From the NCBI GenBank assembly GCA_027886185.1, contig WOAB01000211.1, positions 3,696,001 through 3,760,000 of the forward strand: 64,000 bases of DNA, read 5' to 3'. The DNA comes from Rheum nobile. Taxonomy: Eukaryota > Streptophyta > Magnoliopsida > Caryophyllales > Polygonaceae. The notes beneath the pieces are model-generated. The model saw nothing but the letters and a program-made list of their open reading frames with translations. It searched no databases and was not told where the DNA came from. Below, one piece after another: positions 57,681 through 64,000 of this stretch (positions are counted from its first letter, which is position 1; each line of letters opens with the position of its first letter). The translations under genes and the position numbers were made by a program.

Positions 57681-60600
57681 ATGGCAAATAGCGAAAACGG
57701 CTATTGGAGTAGCGAAAAAGAATATTTGAGCAGTGATGAAGAATTCAACCCCAATAATTTCGCGGTTAGTATTCCATAATTTTTCGCAAAAGGCTTGATA
57801 GTTGCGTTATATAGATATGAATGAATTAGTTGTGGTAATATTGTATGCGATATTGTATGAATTAGTTTAGATATAGAGGAAAAAAGTTTATATAGTTTTA
57901 CTCAAGTTTTTAACGTATAAATCATAAGGTATATATTGAGAGATTAGTAAAGTGGAGAAGAGATCTAGATATTGTATGTGTAGTTATGAAGTAATAGTTC
58001 TATAAGTTTCTAAATGGAGATATTATAGTTTAGTTTTGTTAGTATATTTTAGGGGTATGGAAATGTTGTATGATATGAATTAGTACTTGTTTAGAAATGG
58101 AGATATTGTTTTGTTTTAGTATTACTATTGTAGTTTTGTTAGAAATGGAGATATTTAGCGGTATGGAGATGTTACATGTGTAGTTAAAAATAGTAGTTCC
58201 TTAAGTTTGGAAACAAAGATATTGCTAGGTCATTAAATGCAAATGGGTATATTAGTGGGTATGAAGAAATGAATAACATTACTGATTACATTAATAGGGG
58301 AAGGATTATGGATCTGAATTTCATACGAATCAAAAGTGGGATTGCCAAGAGGAGTTGGTTGATTGGGCTCAGAAGAGGGAAAAAAATTTGATGATGGTTC
58401 TAATCATTCGCCAAAGTAATGAAAGACATGTTAGTTTGACGTGCGAGAACTTTGGTGAATGTAGACCGGAGAGGAAAAAAGTTAGTGAAGAAGATCCGAA
58501 GGAGGCAGATGTGGTACTTCGTGAAACCAGACCGAAGAAGTTTGGGTGCACATTTGAGTTGTACGGTGTTCGAATGAAGAAGAAGTCGAGAGTAGAGACT
58601 CGGAAATGGATCTTGAATGTGTTGAGTGGAAAACACAACCATAAGCTTCTGACTACCTTCCTTAGGCATGCATACATGGGCCGAATGACCCCGATGAGCA
58701 GCGCATTGTCAGGAGGTTCGGCGAGAGGTTCAATCCGCCGAGTGTTATTGTTGCGGAGTTGAGAAGCTTCTTGCCCGGAAATGTAACATCACCGAAACAA
58801 GTTTCCAACTTTCTACAAAAAATGCACTACGAGGATCGTGGGGAAATGACGGTTACCTAATGGACTCTATTTTTTTTCTCCAAAAACACGGGTACGAAGT
58901 GCATCCTCTCAGGAAGCTGTCTACGTCTCAGATTGATATCCTATTATTCGCTCACCCTCACTCGCAGCACCGTTGAAGATGTTTTCGTACGTGGTAGTTA
59001 TCGATGCCACATACATAACAAGCAGGTATATAATGGCCTTCTGTTTATTATAATTTAATATAGTCGTAATATCCATGATCTAATATTGCTTATACTTTTT
59101 TGTTTTCTTACATTCAATCCTTAGGTATAAGATGCCTTTGGTGGAGATTGTCGGTTTTACATGCACTAACAAGACGTTCAAAATTGCATATGCATTTACG
59201 TAGGAGGAATATGGTTTGCATTACAGATTCATAATGCAAAAGCTTCTGCATTTGTTTCAAGAGGCGGGAGTAATGCCGACGACCATAATGACTGATTGAG
59301 AGAAGGCCCTCATCAATGCAATTCGGATAGTTTTTAAAGATCGGGTTAAACACCTTTTGTGTTGGGTGCATATCAAACACAACATCGAGGCATATGCTAA
59401 TCCAATCTTGAAGGATTCGAAAAGAGTCAGCGACTTTTGCGGCTAATACTGGGGACTTTGGTGTTCAACCACGGAGGAAAGCTACGAAGAGAGACTCCAA
59501 AAACTGAGGAAATCGTGGAAGAGCGGCCTCGTTGGATACCTTGAGAAACAATGGATGATCCTTACATGGAAAACATAGTCAGAGCGTGGACGGATCATCA
59601 TCTTCACTTCTTCACGAGGACTTCAAACATGTATCACTTTTTCATTTTTTGGGTTGTTTATTGGGCCTAGGGCTCGATGTCATACTTTCTTACTAGCAGG
59701 ATGCATTTTTTTGTTTTGATAGGGTTGAGGGTATGCATAAGGTGTTGAAGGATATTGTGGATTCCAGTATTGGCGGTTTTAACAGGATGGCAGTGAGGAT
59801 CCACCATGCAATCGAAGGTCAAATTGGGCAGATGAGGGCGAGCATGGAGATGTCACAGATCGAAAAAGCAAATTATTTCAATGAGATGCCGCTAGAAATG
59901 AGAAGGGTGTTTACGAAGCTGTTCTATAAAGTGTCGGATAAGGGATTAAGGAAGTTGTTCGATATGTTTAAGCGGCTAGAGGAAGATGATTTTACGGAGT
60001 AGTACGACGATTACTAGATGAAAGAATGCCAAGGTCTGCCGTGTATCCATGAAATTGGGGAGGCTATTGTTGATAAGATGCATATCATGCCGAGTGAGAT
60101 CCACCGCTTCTAGAGGCAACTGGAATGGGATAAGATTTATCTTGACGACTCCATTGAGGACCATGTAGCAATGTCTATTCCACAATTGAGACTTGAGGAA
60201 TTGTACAAGAAGGAGAAAACTAGGGTTCTGAATAACTCCACGTTATACCAAGTCACCGAGTTGTACCATGACTTGGAGTATCCGTGTGAATCTTTGTTGT
60301 GGGATCCGACGAGTATCGTTGCTAAAGGAAGGCCGAAGGGTTCCACAAAGTATTCAACAAAGAGAGACCCGAGCTTGTTTGAGCACAAAAAGGCCGAGTT
60401 AGAGGAGTATGAGAAGGAGAAAGAGAAGGAGAAGGAGAATGAGAATGGGACCCAAGGTAGGGGCCGTGGCCGTCCTACAAAGGATAAAAGTGGAGTTTTG
60501 TCGGGCATTGGTGGCCAATGTGAAGCGTCTGGATCGCTGAACAACCCATTATTTATATGGGGGTGAACTTCGTGGTTAAGAATGTGGATTACTTCTGGTT

Positions 60601-61271
60601 CCCATACATTAAGGAGGTGAGAGATGTAATTCCGGACGGGCATTGTGGATATCGGTCACTAGCTGTATTGTTGTGGTACGAAGAGCATGATTACCCTATG
60701 GTTCGAATGCATTTGGCGGCAAAGTTGTTGGACAAAAGCGATGTATACAGGGAAATATTGCCCAGACTACAACCGAGAATGAGATACGAAGATCTTATAT
60801 TCCAGGTGAACTATGTCATCAGTCCTTGCTCCTCGCAATATTGGCTCGACATGCCTCTAATTGGTTTGGTGTTTGCCATGACATATCAAGTTGCGCTAGT
60901 CTTTTTAGCCTGGGATGGTCCGTGCTTGTGCCTACCAATGAAGGCGTCTGATACAAGCCTCGGCCCTCCAACGAAGATATTGACGATAGCCCACGTAGGA
61001 AACCGAAACCACTTCATACTAGTAAAACTTACTATTTCTAAATAACTTACTAAACTATATGAGTCTATGCGCAAAGAGTTTAATATTGTATTTGTATGTA
61101 GGTGTGGCTCATGGATGATTGTCTAGTACCCCCTCCTCTATATGCTTGGCGTCGCTTCAATGACCCAAGTGTAGATGGCTGGGATGTTTAGTTTCACTCG
61201 AGGTTTCAAATGTTTTGAGATTATCGCACGAGATGTAACCGTCTACCAAATCCTCCAGTGTTTTACATTTA
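57681..61271 (+). pseudogene. MULE transposase fused to OTU-type cysteine protease domain, copy 2
   Basis: Exons by comparison with copy 1: 57681-57769 (MANSENGYWSSEKEYLSSDE, donor GTTAGT as in copy 1), 58298-59027, 59125-59630, 59723-61021, 61102-61191 or on to 61271. FAR1-type part: FGCTFELYGVRMKK and GKHNHKL. Transposase: VVIDATY near 59000 and TTIMTD near 59290, followed by a TGA where copy 1 has Cys. Then VEGMHKVLKDIVDSSIGGFN, KGRPKGSTKYSTKRDPSLFE, an acidic/basic Glu-Lys linker, and OTU with PDGHCGYRSLA (near 60640) and HVGNRNHF (near 61005), so the Asp, Cys and His are all present. Breaks: frame loss near 58690, stops near 58858, 59205, 59297, 59444, 60000, 60015 and 60110, and a frame change near 60560 just before the OTU part. 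More decayed than copy 1. Confidence 0.85.
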
Positions 61272-61423
61272 GGGATTGTAATATACTATCATTGTAATAT
61301 TCTAGCTTTATTCCAAAAGTAGAAATAAAGGATTTTTGGTATTTATTTTATTATTCAAAAAATAAAATTTAAATAGAGTTCTTATCATAAGTTGTTACAA
61401 CTTTAAGTTATGAATAGTTGTGG
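61272..61423. other. AT-rich 3' flank of the transposase copy 2
   Basis: Nothing recognised beyond possible poly-A signals. Confidence 0.35.
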
Positions 61424-61745
61424 AGGGCATTTTTGACACAAACCAAAATTTTTGGGCAAATTTGTAATTTAGGAAAAGTTGTGGAGGGCAATTTTACAAC
61501 AAACCAAACGTTTTAGGCAATTTTCATAATTTAACAAAAGTTGTAGAGGGCATTTTTTCCACAAACCAAAAGTTGGGGGCAATTTTTGTAATTTATGAAA
61601 AGTGGTGTAGGGCATTTTTGCCACAAATCAAAAGTTTTGGAAAATTTTTGTAATTTATAAAAAGTTGTATATAGCATTTTTGCCACAAATCAAGAGTTGG
61701 GACAATTTGCATAATTTATGAAAAGTTGTGGAGGACATTTATGAA
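61424..61745 (+). repeat. 60-61 bp tandem array, about five units
   Basis: Units begin AGTTGTGGAGGGCATTTTTG and continue with CCACAAACCAAAAGTTTTGG and AATTTTTGTAATTTATGAAA. Starts are near 61424, 61480, 61541, 61601, 61662 and 61723. Confidence 0.9.
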
Positions 61746-63464
61746 AAGCACTTGGGAGCTTCATTATTCTTGTATTATATACTTATATGCTATTGTTTTC
61801 ATTATATCTTGTATTATTTACTTATATATTATAGTTTTTATTTATTTCTTATATAGTTATACTTATATACTATATTTTTTTTTTCTTATATAGTTATACT
61901 TATATACTATAGTTTTCTTTTATTTATTATATAGTTATACTTGTATTATATACTTACATACTATATTTTTCATTATATCTTGTATTATAAACTTATATTA
62001 TATAGTTTTCCTTTATTTCTTATATACTTACGCTTATATATTATAGTTTTTCTTTATTTCTTATATACTTACACTTGTATTATATACTTAAATACTATAG
62101 TTTTCATTATATCTTTTATTATATACTTATATTATATAGTTTTCCTTTATTTCTTATGTAGTAATACTTATATACTATAGTTTTCCTTTATTTCCTATAT
62201 AGTTATACTTATATACTATTGTTTTCCATTATTTCTTATATACTTACATTTATATAATATAGTTTTTCTTCATATATTATATGGTTATACTTGTATTATA
62301 TACTTATATACTATAATTTTCATTATATCTTGTATTATATACTTATATTATATAGTTTTTCTTTATTTCTTATATAGTTATACTTATATACTATAGTTTT
62401 CTTTTATTTCTTATATAGTTATACATATATTATATAGTTTCCTTTATTTCTTATATACTTACACTTATATACTATAGTTTTCCTTTATTTATTATATAGT
62501 TATACTTATATACAATTGTTTTCCTTTATTTCTTATATACTTACATTTATATAATATAGTTTTTCTTCATATATTATATGGTTATATTTGTATTATATAC
62601 TTATATACTATAATTTTCATTATATCTTGTATTATATACTTATATCATATAGTTTTCCTTTATTTCTTATATAGTTATACTTATATACTATAGTTTTCTT
62701 TTATTTCTTATATAGTTATACATATATTATATAGTTTCCTTTATTTCTTATATATTTACTTATATACTATAGTTTTCTTTTATTTCTTATATACTTACAC
62801 TTGTATTATATACTTGTATGCTATAGTTTTCATCATATCTTGTATTATATACTTATATAGTATAGTTTTCATTATATCTTGTATTATATACTTATATAGT
62901 TATATTATAAAGATTTGCTTTTTTTCTTATATACATACACTTGTATTATATACTTATATGCTATAGTTGTCATTATATCTTGTATTATATACTTATATTA
63001 TATAGTTTTCCTTTATTTCTTATATAGTTATACTTATATACTATTGCTTTCCTTCATTTCTTATATTCTGACACTTATATACTATAGTTTTCCTTTATAT
63101 CTTATATAGTTACACTTGTATTATATATTTATATACTATAACTTTCATTATATCTTGTATTATATACTCCTATTATATAGTTTTCGTTTATTTCTTATAT
63201 ACTTGCACTTATATACTATAGTTTTCCTTTATTTCTTATATACCTATACTTATATACTATAGTTTTTCTTTATTTCTTACATAGTTATACTTATATTATA
63301 TAGTTTTCCTTTATTTCTTGTATACTTACACTTATATACTATAGTTTTGGTTTATTTCTTATATACTTACACTTATATACTATAGTTTTTCTTTATTTCT
63401 TATATAGTTATACTTATATACTATAGTTTTCTTTTATTTCTTATATACTTACACTTATATACTA
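61746..63464 (+). repeat. long AT-rich satellite-like array
   Basis: About 1.7 kb made from TATAGTTTTCCTTTATTTCT, TATATAGTTATACTTATATA and CTTGTATTATATACTTATAT in changing order, with a loose higher-order period. Tyr/Ile/Leu-rich frames within are by-products. It is cut off exactly by the LTR at 63465. Confidence 0.9.
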
Positions 63465-64000
63465 TGATCGTACGGTTTTCCGTGAGGGAATAGTTGGCGG
63501 TTCACTCGTAACCAATTTCGGCTCGTCTCTCCCTGCGGCCTCTCTGCCCATTCCCTGCTGGCGGTCTCCGATCACGTCGGACGTCGTCCAGTGCCGAGCT
63601 CCAACCTGAAAAGAAGAGGGGACTAAGGGTGACTCCGGGCTTGCCACTCCGGCGCTCAAGTCAGTACCCAACCCGCGAAAAAGGGCAGTAAGGGCAGTAG
63701 AGTATAGATTATCACAATGCTACAATTGCCGAAAGGGTATAAAGTGCGGTGGAGCTATAGCGGTTGGAAAAGTATAGGGTATATTTGAGCAATAGTAATA
63801 AAAGAGTATAGAGCATGAGTTTGGTTTTAGCCGATAGAGTAGGAGAGAGAAACCAACTAGAGAGAGGGTCGAGAATCCACTTTTCCAGTTACAGTTTTCC
63901 CCATTTTTACCTAGAGCCTAATGGCCCTTTGCGTCGCGTAGCCGGCCCATGCCGTGAGGGAGGTACTTTGACCAAGCTGCCGGGTGGGGTCGGGAAGAGG
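63465..64000 (-). repeat. LTR of a Tat-like element, reverse orientation, cut by the window edge
   Basis: On the minus strand this ends ..CTCACGGAAAACCGTACGATCA, matching the LTR ends at 10699 and 22331 (CTCGGAAAATCGGACGATCA). Shared blocks include GAGCGCCGGAGTGGCAAGCC, CCCCTCTTCTTTTCAGGTTG and GACTTGAGCG. It is a diverged relative of the 10081 element's LTR. Whether it is the 3' LTR of a complete element or a solo LTR cannot be told from this window. Confidence 0.85.

Larger units (their letters stand above)
57364..61300 (+). mobile_element. second MULE of the same family, inverted relative to the first; right end not found
   Basis: The left end CTATATACACTACCATTTTT then GCCTATATACACTA matches the right end of the first MULE, CTATATGCACACGATATTTT then GCCTAAATGCACA, in outline. 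It is followed by palindromic TIR sequence and a transposase-OTU gene. No PMD or GRF gene is present in what remains. The right TIR is absent before the tandem arrays at 61424, so it is either lost or outside the window. Confidence 0.7.

Noticed and set aside
61941..63109. Tyr/Ile/Leu-rich, membrane-like frames
   Set aside because: Produced by the AT-rich tandem array; no start context or domain.

Overview
This window is plant nuclear DNA, almost certainly from a eudicot, and consists almost entirely of transposable elements inserted into and beside one another. The evidence is AT-rich spacer DNA, GT..AG introns, interstitial TTTAGGG-like repeats, and element types found in plants: a Tekay-like chromovirus, a Tat-like element with two RNase H domains, a copia solo LTR, Helitrons, and Mutator-like elements (MULEs) carrying plant mobile domain and GRF zinc-finger genes. 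I see no clear single-copy host gene. Nearly every coding region is broken by stops or frameshifts, so most products are called as pseudogenes.

Layout. 1-4515: 3' half of a Tekay-like Ty3/gypsy element (RT, RNase H, integrase with chromodomain, polypurine tract, 3' LTR). 4516-6060: an array built on GAATATC. 6061-7960: AT-rich spacer with a triplicated segment. 7960-10080 and 22332-23140: two halves of one LINE, split by a Tat-like Ty3/gypsy element at 10081-22331. That element has LTRs, a primer site, gag, pro, RT, two RNases H, integrase, and a spliced antisense reading frame of the Transposase_28 (plant-mobile) type. 23699-34514: a Helitron with both termini, a helicase remnant, telomere-like repeats, four related hairpins and gene-like debris. 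35540-36361: a small TIR element. 36480-37690: a TGAACAT array with three adjacent hairpins. 38096-38885: a copia solo LTR with a perfect target duplication.

39125-55259: a composite MULE of about 16 kb. Its TIRs are full of short palindromes. It carries a multi-exon plant mobile domain gene at the left, a GRF zinc-finger gene in the middle, and on the minus strand at the right a gene that joins a FAR1-type DNA-binding domain, a MULE DDE transposase and an OTU-type cysteine protease domain. A truncated gypsy LTR, a MITE and a gypsy solo LTR are nested in it. 57364 to about 61300: a second MULE of the same family in the opposite orientation, again with a transposase-OTU gene. The two transposase genes lie head to head, 2.7 kb apart. 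61424-63464: tandem arrays, abruptly ended at 63465 by the LTR of a Tat-like element in reverse orientation.

How the parts relate. The MULE genes share one promoter plan: a perfect or near-perfect palindrome, then a TATAAATA/G box 16-28 bp further on, then the start codon. This suggests that the TIR palindromes serve both as transposase sites and as promoter parts. The transposase-OTU fusion, together with the PMD and GRF companions, is the most interesting system in the window. Every copy here is damaged, so an active relative elsewhere in the genome would be needed for movement.
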